A DNA stretch of 7,196 nucleotides from Pseudomonadota bacterium (GCA_023428365.1 JAEYYQ010000126.1:1-7196); one strand, 5' to 3'; shown: positions 1-6,757, counted from the first letter of the stretch. The notes: a model not told the origin generated them from the letters alone. Numbers and translations are program-made.

Positions 1-328
1 TCAGCTGCTTGCGGCCGGTCGCCTTGACGATGTTCACCACATTCTCGTCCTGCCAGGTGTTCACCCAGGTGCGATCGATGACGTCCTGATCCGGAAACAC
101 GTCGGTGATCTGCTTGAAGAGAAGTCCGCCGCGCGCCGCGATCACGCTGGTGAGAATGGTCGGAACATTGAAGGCTTTTGCTAGCTTCGCCAGCGCGGTC
201 GTGTTGTTGACCACAGCTTGTGGATCGTGGCTGTTCAGGTTTGCGAGCTGATAGGGTTGGTGGTCGATCAGAACGAGGACCGAGTCTTCGGGACGAAGAA
301 GCGAAGCAAGGCCGTTACGGAAGGTCAT
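1..328 (-). CDS. Isochorismatase-family (YcaC-like) cysteine hydrolase, N-terminal part, cut by window edge
   Basis: The 109 visible residues start at an ATG (326-328) and stay open to the window edge. A GAGG motif lies about 8 bases upstream of the ATG. The fold signature is clear: a first beta-strand ending in VLVLIDHQ, with Asp22 at the place of the family's catalytic aspartate; the segment LAKLAKAFNVPTILT (about 46-60); and IVKATGRKQL (about 100-109), which in YcaC-type proteins leads into the strand before the nucleophilic cysteine. That cysteine, normally near residue 120, lies outside the window, so catalytic competence cannot be judged. Arg86 sits near where the family has its second catalytic basic residue. 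Family members are about 200-residue cytoplasmic hydrolases acting on amide- or ester-like substrates; the substrate of the YcaC subgroup is poorly defined. The gene is divergent from the LysR gene next door, which suggests control by it. The family call is firm; the substrate is unknown. Confidence 0.88.
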   Translation of the reverse strand, partial: MTFRNGLASLLRPEDSVLVLIDHQPYQLANLNSHDPQAVVNNTTALAKLAKAFNVPTILTSVIAARGGLLFKQITDVFPDQDVIDRTWVNTWQDENVVNIVKATGRKQL

Positions 329-379
329 CGGTTCATCCTCTGCTGCAGTTGTGAGTGAGGTTGGTTTGCAGGGAGACAT

Positions 380-395
380 GCGCCGACTGCGGCGC
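380..395. promoter_or_regulatory. Perfect palindrome in the divergent promoter region, possible LysR operator
   Basis: GCGCCG at 380-385 and CGGCGC at 390-395 form a perfect inverted repeat with a 4-base centre (ACTG). It lies between the divergent hydrolase and LysR genes, upstream of the weak promoter suggested at 407-436. LysR-type regulators usually bind a dyad in such a gap, often near -65 of the controlled promoter, and this spacing fits. The classical T-N11-A pattern is not present on this dyad, and GC-only palindromes can arise by chance in GC-rich DNA, so this is a candidate only. Confidence 0.3.
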
Positions 396-406
396 TGCCT
401 GGATGA

Positions 407-436
407 TGGACATCTGCCATTGCCATTTGTGATACG
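407..436 (+). promoter_or_regulatory. Weak sigma70-like promoter candidate for the LysR gene
   Basis: TGGACA (407-412) matches five of six bases of the -35 consensus. It is followed after 18 bases by GATACG (431-436), which matches only three of six bases of the -10 consensus. The predicted start of transcription near 443 would leave a short leader before the ATG at 470 and would make a TTG start at 446 almost leaderless. The -10 match is poor, so the call is tentative. Confidence 0.25.
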
Positions 437-469
437 GTAGCGCTCTTGCGAGCTACGCCGTGTCGCGAA

Positions 470-1366
470 ATGGGGAACGCCGAATTGGACGTCCAAGACC
501 TGATGACATTCGTCGAAGTTGCCGATGCCGGGGGCGTATCGGCCGCCGCGCGCCGGCTCGGCGTCTCCAAGTCGATCGTCAGCCGACGGCTGTTCCGGCT
601 TGAAGCGGAGCTTGGCGTCCAGCTTCTTGCACGATCAACCCGTGGAGCCGCTCTCACGGAAGCCGGGGTCACGTTTCGAGACCATGCAGCCAGAGTGAGT
701 GCGGAGATCGACGCGGCCAGGGAACCGATCCTGCCCACCGGCGACCTTCGTGGCCGCCTGCGAATTGCTGTGCCACTGACTTTCGGTCCGACCCACTTCG
801 CTCACGTGCTTGCGGACATGGCGCGACGCCACCCGCAGTTGCGCATCCATACCTCCTACAGCGATCGCTTCGTCGATATCATCGCAGAGGGTTTTGATTG
901 TGCGATCCGGGTGGGCTATCTTCCGGACTCCAACCTGATCGCAAGATGCGTCGGGCCGATCTATGGGAAGCTCGTCGCGAGCCCGGACTATATCAAAGCG
1001 CACGGTTCCCCGGAGACACCGGACGAGATCGTCGCCCATCAGGCCCTCATGCAGGGCACCGAAACCTGGCAATTCATGGATGGCGACAAGATCCTCACAG
1101 TTCGTCCGCAGGGGCGCTTCAAGGCCGACAATGCCACAGCTCTCGCTGCCGCCGCCGCAGCAGGACTTGGCATCGCGTGGATACCCGACGGCGTCACCCA
1201 TGAGTATGTGGCCTCCGGCGCGCTCGTTGCGATCATGACACGGTATCCACCGCCTCCGGCAGGTGTGTACGTGATCCGCCCGCCAGGTCAGCATCCCTCA
1301 CGGAAAGTTCGGGTCCTTACCGATTTGCTGCTCGAGTGCTTTGTAGAAGATCCGCGCCGTGTGTGA
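470..1366 (+). CDS. LysR-family transcriptional regulator
   Basis: This is a complete 298-residue LysR-type regulator, the usual size for the family. Residues about 11-66 form the winged helix-turn-helix: DLMTFVEVADAGGVSAAARR, then a recognition helix around SKSIVSRRLFRLEAELG, then LLARSTRGAALTEAG, all close to the family pattern. Residues from about 93 on are the periplasmic-binding-protein-like effector domain, with LRGRLRIAVPLTFG at its start and an AAAAAGLGIAWIPDG segment near 230; the pattern resembles the CrgA-like subgroup. The start at 470 is chosen because LysR proteins usually have about ten residues before the first helix. A TTG at 446 would add eight residues, and neither start has a good ribosome binding site. 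It is transcribed away from the isochorismatase-family gene, an arrangement typical of a LysR protein that controls its divergent neighbour and itself. The effector cannot be read from the sequence. Confidence 0.93.
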   Translation: MGNAELDVQDLMTFVEVADAGGVSAAARRLGVSKSIVSRRLFRLEAELGVQLLARSTRGAALTEAGVTFRDHAARVSAEIDAAREPILPTGDLRGRLRIAVPLTFGPTHFAHVLADMARRHPQLRIHTSYSDRFVDIIAEGFDCAIRVGYLPDSNLIARCVGPIYGKLVASPDYIKAHGSPETPDEIVAHQALMQGTETWQFMDGDKILTVRPQGRFKADNATALAAAAAAGLGIAWIPDGVTHEYVASGALVAIMTRYPPPPAGVYVIRPPGQHPSRKVRVLTDLLLECFVEDPRRV

Positions 1367-1382
1367 GCTGTCCTACTCGACG

Positions 1383-1772
1383 GACCGGGCAACGATCCGT
1401 CAGAAGAAAACTGGGCGACCAGTGCGCTTCGAACTGACCGACCAGACGCGAATGGCGATCGACGAGTACCTGCGTTTGACAGGCCGTAAGCCGGGCCAGT
1501 TCCTTTTCGCCGGTCGTGGTGATCGGGGCGACTGACTACACGGCAGTACGCTCGGCTCATGCAAGAGTGGGTGGCCAGCATCGGCCTTGATCCAGCGAAG
1601 TTCGGCACGCATTCGCTACGACGCACGAAGGCCGTGCTTACTCTATCGGCGAACCGGCAATCTCCGCGTAGTTCAGCTGCTCCTCGGGCACTCTAAGATC
1701 AAGAGCACGGTGTGGTATCTCGGCATCGAGGTCGATGATGCGATCGAGATCGCGGAGAAGATCGACATCTGA
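1383..1772 (+). pseudogene. Decayed tyrosine recombinase (phage/XerCD-type integrase), C-terminal half
   Basis: Three segments of one integrase lie in alternating frames. Segment one, from 1383 to about 1529, reads DRATIRQKKTGRPVRFELTD and on to GKP-like and FLFAGRGD motifs, then meets TGA at 1533. Segment two, 1532 to about 1640, shifted by one base, reads LTTRQYARLMQEWVASIGLD and then GTHSLRRTKAVL, which carries the catalytic H-x-x-R box. Segment three, 1644-1772, back in the first frame, reads YRRTGNLRVVQLLLGHSK and TVWYLGIEVDD, with the second catalytic His and the Tyr nucleophile, and ends at TGA 1770-1772. A one-base deletion near 1525-1531 and a one-base insertion near 1640 explain the shifts; removing a C there restores KAVLIYRRTGN. 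The N-terminal domain and the first catalytic Arg are absent, and the residue before the Tyr is Trp where relatives as I recall them have Arg. It begins within 20 bases of the LysR stop. It cannot make a working recombinase. Confidence 0.85.
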
Positions 1773-1926
1773 TCGAGTGACGCGGTACCCCTAAGACCTG
1801 ATGTGGTCGGCGGCCTGTTTCGCATCGCCGATCACTCCTCACGCGACAGGTGACGCGCGATTTCCCTTGGTCGCTGGGCGGAGTTTACGGATGTCAAGCG
1901 CTGATGGTCGCCGCCGGCCTGTCGCA
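1773..1926. other. Gene-free stretch between the convergent integrase remnant and the receptor gene
   Basis: These 154 bases lie between the 3' end of the integrase remnant and the 3' end of the receptor gene. No credible open frame and no hairpin followed by a T-run is visible in either direction, so the terminator of the receptor operon is not identified. Open frames that cross this stretch on the plus strand run on into the receptor gene as antisense shadows. Confidence 0.5.
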
Positions 1927-4900
1927 TCAGAACCGATAGTTCACGCCCACCCTGAGCATTGGGATATCTACCTTGCTGTGCACCTTGCGGCCATTGGTGA
2001 CCTCGGAAGTAACCGGATAGCCGTTGTTGTTGGAGAGCATCACGCCGGCCTTGGCCTCCGGAAAGTTGAATGTAGCCTCACCGAAGCGGGCGAGCAGATA
2101 CTCGCCAGTCAGTGACCAGGAGTTATTGAGCGCAATTTCCGCGCCGCCGCCGATCGCATAACCGATCCGTGTCGCAGAGGCACTTTCAGTAAATGCTTGG
2201 ACCGTTGTAGTGACAGGAGCAGTTTGGCCCGCCCAGGCTCTCGCACCAACGTATTGGGTTCGCTCCTCGTTTTGATGCATGAACGCTAAGCCGCCTGTGA
2301 CATAAAGCAGAAGACGATCGTTGAAGGCGTAGCCGAGGCGACCGCGCAGGGTTGAGAGCCATTCAACTTCGCTCTTTTGCACCGCTTCGAATTGACGGCT
2401 TCTGTTCAGGTTATTGCTGTCGGCGGCGGTCGATCCTTCGGTCGCGTACGTAATCTGTGTGCCCGCAATCTGGGACTTTACGATATCGCCCTCGATGCCG
2501 ACGACAATGTTATTACCGAGCCGGAAATTATATCCGGCTTGAATTCCGAATGAGAGTGCCTCGACGTTCAGATTGGGTGATTCCAGCGCGGGATAGCCTG
2601 TGCTTGTTCCATCAAGAGCCGTCGTTGTCCCTCCGAATTCGGCGAGGTTATAAGTCAAACTCACGCCGGCATAGGGGCCGCTCCAATCGGTGACACCGTC
2701 AGTTGATTCAAACAGGCGCCCAAGGGAGGCAAACGAAACCGGATCGCTTCCACCGAGCTTGGTTGTCATCCCGACGCGAACCGTGCGTCCCGGTCCTGGT
2801 TGTTGGACGAGGCTCAGCGGATCGACGTAATATTGATCGGTTACATTCTCTACCGTCGCCCACAAGGTGGTGTCTTCGCTCAGCTTGTGCTCGGCGAAGA
2901 CATCGAACAGCCAATAGGGGCGCCATATGATCGGTGCAATGATCGCTGATGCTCCGTATTGCACTGGGCCGTGGCCCACGGAACGCGGTCCGATATAGCT
3001 GGCACGTCCGCCGACCGTGAGCTTATCATCAAGCAATTTTTGCGAGACGGTGAGATTTGCCGAGTATTGTGGCGGAACCTGATTGGTCGCGTAGTCGCCC
3101 GATATTGTCGAGCCGCTGCACGTGTCCGCGGTCGGGCAGAATTCGACATTCAGATAATAGTTTGCCGACAGATCCGCAGTGAAGCCATTGTTCTCGTGCC
3201 GACCAGAAAACTCCAGTCCCTCGAACTTCGCGCGATCGATATTCACCACCTGAAGCGCTGAGTAGCTGTAGCCGTAGGTCGGATCTACAAACTGCCTGCT
3301 CATCCGCGCGACATAGTCCTGTACGTCCCAATTGAAGTATCCGAACTTCAGCATGCCCCTGTCCTGCGGCGCGAACACACCATCCCTGATGACGTTGACG
3401 CCAATTTCCCAGTTGTTCGAGCGCTCCGGTCGCAGGTCGGCGTTGGGAACCAGGGTGTAACCTGCCACCGATTCAAAAAGACTCGGCATTCGCAATGCGC
3501 TCGAATAATTCGCGTACAATTGCGCGCCCTTGATCGGCTCCAAGACAACGCCAGCTGATGGGCTGTAGCCTCCATCGTCGCGGGTGAGTTCCGTATTGAC
3601 TTGCGTTGCGTTCGTAATGGTGCCCCGGTCCTCGGACCAGTAGTGAGAATAACGAAGCCCCGCGTTTAGTGTCAGCCAATCAACCGGCTTGTAAGCAGCT
3701 TTGCCGAAGACGCCGACTTCCTCCCGGCTGCCGTTCCGGGACGGAATGCCGATGTTCAACTGGTCAGAAAATGCGAGTGGATTGGTCGATTCGTTGATAT
3801 ACGACACGCCATAAGTAAACTGCAGCGAACCAAGTTGGTCGAAAGCGAAGCTGGACTTGTTGCTGACGTCGCCTCCCCACATTTTGCTCTCGTTGCCGGG
3901 CAGGTAATGGAAGGGAAGTCCAAAATCTTCCGGGCGTGCGCTGAAATAAGATGCCCGCGGCGTCGTGCGCATCGTCAATTTGGTCAACCAAAGATTGGTT
4001 CTGAGATCGACTAAATCGTTATCATGAGGATTCCAGCGATAGCGCAGGGTGCCCGTATCAACCTCGACGTTGTTTGAATATGCCTGTTGCAATGCCTGAC
4101 TAAAAGGGCTCGAAAACAGTGATGAGACAACGTCGCCCGCCGAGCTGCGATAGCCCGTATATCCAAGCTGCAGAGACTGGTCATCGTCGGGACGGATCGT
4201 TGCCTTGGCGAGCCACGATTCCGTTTCGAGCTGCGTGTTCAAAACCTGCTCGCCAGCGCGATAGCTCGAAAGACCGCCGTTTTCATATACGTGCGCATAC
4301 GAGATGGGATCCGGAGGATAATAGCAGAAACCGCTCGGATAACAGAGCGGCTGGGGGCCGGTGTCGATGACCTTCGCACCCGGACCGTTCTTTCCCGCGA
4401 AGTAATTGCCCTGTTTGCGGAAGGCATATCCGGCGAGCAGATCATACTTCTCCTCCTTGACCGCCGCGACGGCACTGAACGATCCGCCGGTCGGATCAAG
4501 GAGGCCCGGCCGGTCAAGGCCAGATGCTGAGGCCGTGGGTACCGGATAGGGCTGAGGATCGCTAACGTAGGGCCTGGGCCACGTATAACCACCAAGGTCA
4601 CCGGGCCGCGGCGTCGCGGTATTGGTGCTAAATCCACTCTTGATCCAACCTCCCCACGTCTCGCCGGGCTTTACCACGTCGTCCGCACTGAGCGTACGCA
4701 TTTCGACCGTGCCGGCGATGCCACGCGAAGCGGCATCTGATCCCTTGGTGATGTCGACACCTGCGAGAAGGTCTGGATCGACAAATGTTCGATTGGAGAG
4801 GCCTTGATAGCCTTGATAGACGGTCAATGCATTCTCTGCGCCGTCGATCTTCGTAGCGACGCGCCCCATGCCCTGCATGCCGCGAATGTTGATATCGATG

Positions 4901-5526
4901 GCACCGCCGCCGTTGCGTGCCTCACCGGACATCACGCCAGGGGTTCCGCGAAAGATGTCGGCCGGGCCGCTGCCACGGAACCGCTCGATAGTCTCAGCAG
5001 AGATGTGGGCCGTCGGCGCGGCAGTCTCATAGGGCGTGTAGACCGTGCCACCGTCGCCGCCGCTGCCACCCGATACATCGATCGTATCGAGCGCGATTGC
5101 ACCGTCGACCGTCGCCGCCCCCGCATTATCGGCGCTGCCGACGATGGCCGTACGATCCGGCGTAATCCTGAAGGAGATGTTCGTGCCGGCGAGTAACTGG
5201 ACCAATGCCTGTTCGGGCGTGTAGCGACCGTTGATGGCGCTCGATGTCACGCCTTGCGAGGTCGTCGAGGCGAGCGTCACCTGGAGGCCGGACTGGCGTC
5301 CGAATGCCTGCAACGCCGATGCAAGGCTTTGCGCCGGGATGTTGAATGTGCGGAGCTGGTTGCCGGCCGCCGCCGGCTGGGGTGTGGAAGATGACGAGGT
5401 CTGCGCGATTGCATCCGGAATGCCAAGGCTTCCGACAATCGCCGTCGACACAAGCAACTGCGCGATTACTGTTTTCCGCGCATGACGCATACGATCCGCT
5501 GCAAAGCGACTCATACTCGAACCCAT
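1927..5526 (-). CDS. TonB-dependent transducer-receptor (FecA/HasR-like) fused to a C-terminal Omp25/31-like barrel
   Basis: This 1199-residue outer-membrane receptor imports a scarce ligand using TonB energy and signals its presence to the FecR/FecI-type pair upstream. Order of parts: signal peptide (about 1-41, ending AIA-Q); STN signalling domain (about 59-130, FNIPAQSLASALQAFGRQSG); TonB box LDTIDVS (about 146-152); Gly-rich linker; plug (about 166-281, with INIRGMQGMGRVATKIDG); 22-strand-type barrel ending near TVRVGMTTKL (924); 23-residue linker; then a second barrel (948-1199) with W-GPYAGVSLTYN, FGIQAGYNF, GIEGD, LRGRLGYAF, LLYVTGGLAF and the terminal VGVNYRF, which is the Omp25/Omp31 pattern. 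Usual receptors of this class are 700-850 residues. Heme or a heme carrier is suggested by resemblance of the plug to hemoglobin/HasR-type receptors and by reported hemin binding of Omp31 relatives; a siderophore remains possible. The ATG at 5526 is chosen because GGGGCGAG precedes it by six bases; in-frame ATGs also exist at 5568, 5532 and 5514. Confidence 0.93.
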   Translation of the reverse strand: MGSSMSRFAADRMRHARKTVIAQLLVSTAIVGSLGIPDAIAQTSSSSTPQPAAAGNQLRTFNIPAQSLASALQAFGRQSGLQVTLASTTSQGVTSSAINGRYTPEQALVQLLAGTNISFRITPDRTAIVGSADNAGAATVDGAIALDTIDVSGGSGGDGGTVYTPYETAAPTAHISAETIERFRGSGPADIFRGTPGVMSGEARNGGGAIDINIRGMQGMGRVATKIDGAENALTVYQGYQGLSNRTFVDPDLLAGVDITKGSDAASRGIAGTVEMRTLSADDVVKPGETWGGWIKSGFSTNTATPRPGDLGGYTWPRPYVSDPQPYPVPTASASGLDRPGLLDPTGGSFSAVAAVKEEKYDLLAGYAFRKQGNYFAGKNGPGAKVIDTGPQPLCYPSGFCYYPPDPISYAHVYENGGLSSYRAGEQVLNTQLETESWLAKATIRPDDDQSLQLGYTGYRSSAGDVVSSLFSSPFSQALQQAYSNNVEVDTGTLRYRWNPHDNDLVDLRTNLWLTKLTMRTTPRASYFSARPEDFGLPFHYLPGNESKMWGGDVSNKSSFAFDQLGSLQFTYGVSYINESTNPLAFSDQLNIGIPSRNGSREEVGVFGKAAYKPVDWLTLNAGLRYSHYWSEDRGTITNATQVNTELTRDDGGYSPSAGVVLEPIKGAQLYANYSSALRMPSLFESVAGYTLVPNADLRPERSNNWEIGVNVIRDGVFAPQDRGMLKFGYFNWDVQDYVARMSRQFVDPTYGYSYSALQVVNIDRAKFEGLEFSGRHENNGFTADLSANYYLNVEFCPTADTCSGSTISGDYATNQVPPQYSANLTVSQKLLDDKLTVGGRASYIGPRSVGHGPVQYGASAIIAPIIWRPYWLFDVFAEHKLSEDTTLWATVENVTDQYYVDPLSLVQQPGPGRTVRVGMTTKLGGSDPVSFASLGRLFESTDGVTDWSGPYAGVSLTYNLAEFGGTTTALDGTSTGYPALESPNLNVEALSFGIQAGYNFRLGNNIVVGIEGDIVKSQIAGTQITYATEGSTAADSNNLNRSRQFEAVQKSEVEWLSTLRGRLGYAFNDRLLLYVTGGLAFMHQNEERTQYVGARAWAGQTAPVTTTVQAFTESASATRIGYAIGGGAEIALNNSWSLTGEYLLARFGEATFNFPEAKAGVMLSNNNGYPVTSEVTNGRKVHSKVDIPMLRVGVNYRF

Positions 5527-5532
5527 TGCCAT

Positions 5533-5540
5533 CTCGCCCC
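5533..5540 (-). promoter_or_regulatory. Ribosome binding site deciding the receptor start
   Basis: Read on the minus strand, GGGGCGAG lies six bases before the ATG at 5526 and directly against the ATG at 5532. Only the first spacing suits translation. The start at 5568 would lie about nine bases after the transcription start predicted from the promoter element at 5584-5611, leaving no room for a normal binding site. Confidence 0.5.
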
Positions 5541-5556
5541 GATGCTTGGCGCATCG
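5540..5556 (-). promoter_or_regulatory. Leader hairpin abutting the receptor ribosome binding site
   Basis: On the minus strand CGATGC, a five-base loop GCCAA, and GCATCG form a perfect 6-bp stem. The 3' arm ends at the first base of the GGGGCGAG binding site. The sequence GGGGCGA also occurs just before the hairpin (5554-5560), giving a flanking direct repeat. If the transcript starts near 5577 this hairpin fills the middle of a roughly 50-base leader and could affect initiation or mRNA stability. A role is inference. Confidence 0.35.
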
Positions 5557-5583
5557 CCCCACCGGCATTGCGCGTTCTCAGCA

Positions 5584-5611
5584 AAGACGGCTGGCTGGCA
5601 ATTTTTTTTCA
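5584..5611 (-). promoter_or_regulatory. Candidate ECF sigma promoter of the receptor gene
   Basis: On the minus strand TG followed by eight A (5602-5611) is separated from CGTCTT (5584-5589) so that exactly 20 bases lie between the TG and the CGTCTT. The same element with the same spacing occurs before the fecR-like gene (6758-6785). Taking GAAAAA as -35 and CGTCTT as -10 gives a 15-base spacer, normal for ECF sigma factors, many of which read a CGTC-type -10. The predicted start of transcription near 5577 gives a leader of about 50 bases. It is likely driven by the FecI-type factor encoded at the right end of the window. Confidence 0.55.
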
Positions 5612-5662
5612 GGGCAACTGCGCATTTTTCGTCGTTGCGCGGACGGCGACAGGAAATGGATG

Positions 5663-6691
5663 TCAGAAGCGGGAGACAAGCCGCACGTAGGAGGAGAGAT
5701 GCCGGACATGACCGCCAAACGGCTGGACAAGAGCGCGCAGGGCGCGGTCCGGATCGTTGAGGTCGTACAGGCCGGTGACCTTCTGCCTAGCCAAGACGGG
5801 ATCGGGGAGGCTGATCCATGCGTGATGATAGCGCTGCATTTGCTCGACGACCGAGCTGACAGTGGCGTCGGTGACAAAAATGCGCCGGTCCCGCCAGGCA
5901 GCGATTTCTTCCGGCGGAACGTTGCCGCGGGTCATCGCGCCTGTCGTGCGGCTGACGGTCACCGTCTCGCCTGGAGCAAGGCGTGCCGGATCATCCGAGG
6001 CCCGATCTTTGAGCGCAACGCCGACCGAGCCTCGCGCAAGCTCGACGCTCGTAGCGCCGGAACCGAGCTGGACGTTGAAAGCCGTCCCACGCACTGTCAC
6101 GTCTAGCCCACCTGCATCGACGACGAACGGCTGCGCCTTGTTGGGTACAACGTCGAAGAAGGCTTCTCCGGCGAGGAGACTGACATTCCTTTGCTCTGCG
6201 GAGTAGGCGATCTGAATGGCGCTGCCGCCGGCAAGCTCGACAACCGATCCGTCCTGCAACGTGACGGTCCGGTTTTCTCCGGTCGCCGTCATATGGTCGG
6301 CCTGCAGGCGCAGCAGGACGGCAGGCCCGAACACCCAGAAACAAAGCACTGCCGCAGCGGCCATTGCAATGCTGAGACGGTGGGAGCTCCGGCGGTGTGC
6401 CCGGCTGCCGGTCGCGGGAAGCTGCCCCGCATTTCGTCGTTCGAGGTTGCGCGCCGGACCGCGCAACGCGTTCTCATGCTTCCAGAGATGCTCATAGCGC
6501 GGCGACGTGTGTCCCACCGCTTGCCAGGTTCTCTGGGCCTGCGCCCAGGCGTCCCTATGTCGATCGGATTGCGCCAGCCATGCCTCGAATTCCTGCCTGG
6601 CCGTCTCGTCGAGCGGCGCCGCCTGCTGGCGTATCAGCCAGTCCACCGCTGCCTCGAGCGCGGACGAAGTGGGCTGGTGATCGTTGGTCAA
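5663..6691 (-). CDS. FecR-family anti-sigma factor / transmembrane signal transducer
   Basis: This 342-residue inner-membrane protein should hold the FecI-type sigma factor in check and relay the signal from the receptor's STN domain. Residues about 10-58 are the cytoplasmic sigma-binding domain (DUF4880-like: AAVDWLIRQQA, FEAWLAQSDRHRDAWAQAQR), with tryptophans at 18, 38, 49 and 56 as in FecR. One membrane helix lies at about 108-127. The periplasmic FecR domain (about 135-228) has RTVTLQDGSVVELAGGSAI, LLAGEAFFDV and VRGTAFNV; Gly202-Thr203 sits where self-cleavage has been described in FoxR-type relatives. The C-terminal domain (about 268-340, VTGLYDLNDPDRALRALVQP) resembles the STN-like end of the family. 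Length is normal. The start is a TTG (6689-6691) with AGGA six bases upstream; no in-frame ATG is available before residue 110. The gene lies 120 bases after the sigma gene and 136 bases before the receptor, and each gap holds the same promoter-like element. Confidence 0.94.
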   Translation of the reverse strand: MTNDHQPTSSALEAAVDWLIRQQAAPLDETARQEFEAWLAQSDRHRDAWAQAQRTWQAVGHTSPRYEHLWKHENALRGPARNLERRNAGQLPATGSRAHRRSSHRLSIAMAAAAVLCFWVFGPAVLLRLQADHMTATGENRTVTLQDGSVVELAGGSAIQIAYSAEQRNVSLLAGEAFFDVVPNKAQPFVVDAGGLDVTVRGTAFNVQLGSGATSVELARGSVGVALKDRASDDPARLAPGETVTVSRTTGAMTRGNVPPEEIAAWRDRRIFVTDATVSSVVEQMQRYHHAWISLPDPVLARQKVTGLYDLNDPDRALRALVQPFGGHVRHLSSYVRLVSRF

Positions 6692-6697
6692 AACCTG

Positions 6698-6701
6698 TCC
6701 T
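6698..6701 (-). promoter_or_regulatory. Ribosome binding site supporting the TTG start of the FecR-like gene
   Basis: AGGA on the minus strand lies six bases before the TTG at 6689-6691. The first in-frame ATG codes for residue 110, past the whole sigma-binding domain, so the TTG with this site is the only start that preserves the protein. Confidence 0.55.
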
Positions 6702-6715
6702 GACGTGATCCTTCG

Positions 6716-6736
6716 TCTGCTCCCCGAGTAAGCAGA
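6716..6736 (-). promoter_or_regulatory. Leader hairpin upstream of the FecR-like gene
   Basis: On the minus strand TCTGCT and AGCAGA form a perfect 6-bp stem around a nine-base loop, in which CTC and GAG could pair further. It lies inside the roughly 60-base leader expected from the promoter element at 6758-6785, about 25 bases before the start codon, and has no T-run, so it is not an obvious terminator. Its function is unknown; the receptor leader carries an unrelated hairpin in a similar place. Confidence 0.3.
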
Positions 6737-6757
6737 AGTGCGAATCGTTCATGGGAT

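Noticed and set aside
446..469. TTG at 446 as start of the LysR protein
   Set aside because: It would add eight residues not typical of the family and sits almost at the predicted transcription start; the ATG at 470 gives a normal N-terminus. It cannot be fully excluded.
325..738. 137-residue minus-strand open frame across the divergent gap and the LysR start
   Set aside because: It overlaps the 5' part of a clear LysR gene in antisense, has a Ser/Ala/Arg-rich composition typical of a shadow frame, and shows no recognisable motif.
635..1294. 219-residue minus-strand open frame within the LysR gene
   Set aside because: It lies wholly antisense to a well-supported LysR gene and has no family resemblance; long antisense frames are common in GC-rich genes.
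1587..1772. Separate small 61-residue plus-strand gene
   Set aside because: Only its second half is protein-like (YRRTGNLRVVQLLLGH onward), and this is the last segment of the frameshifted integrase; the first half is an out-of-frame reading of the same remnant.
1801..2115. 104-residue plus-strand open frame across the gap and the 3' end of the receptor gene
   Set aside because: Most of it is antisense to the conserved C-terminal barrel strands; no motif and no convincing ribosome binding site.
4804..5196. 130-residue plus-strand open frame antisense to the plug domain
   Set aside because: The opposite strand encodes the conserved plug and STN domains; the plus-strand product is Arg/Ala/Asp-rich without recognisable features.
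5546..6106. 186-residue plus-strand open frame antisense to the receptor leader and the FecR gene
   Set aside because: It covers the promoter element and the conserved FecR periplasmic domain in antisense and has no recognisable domain.
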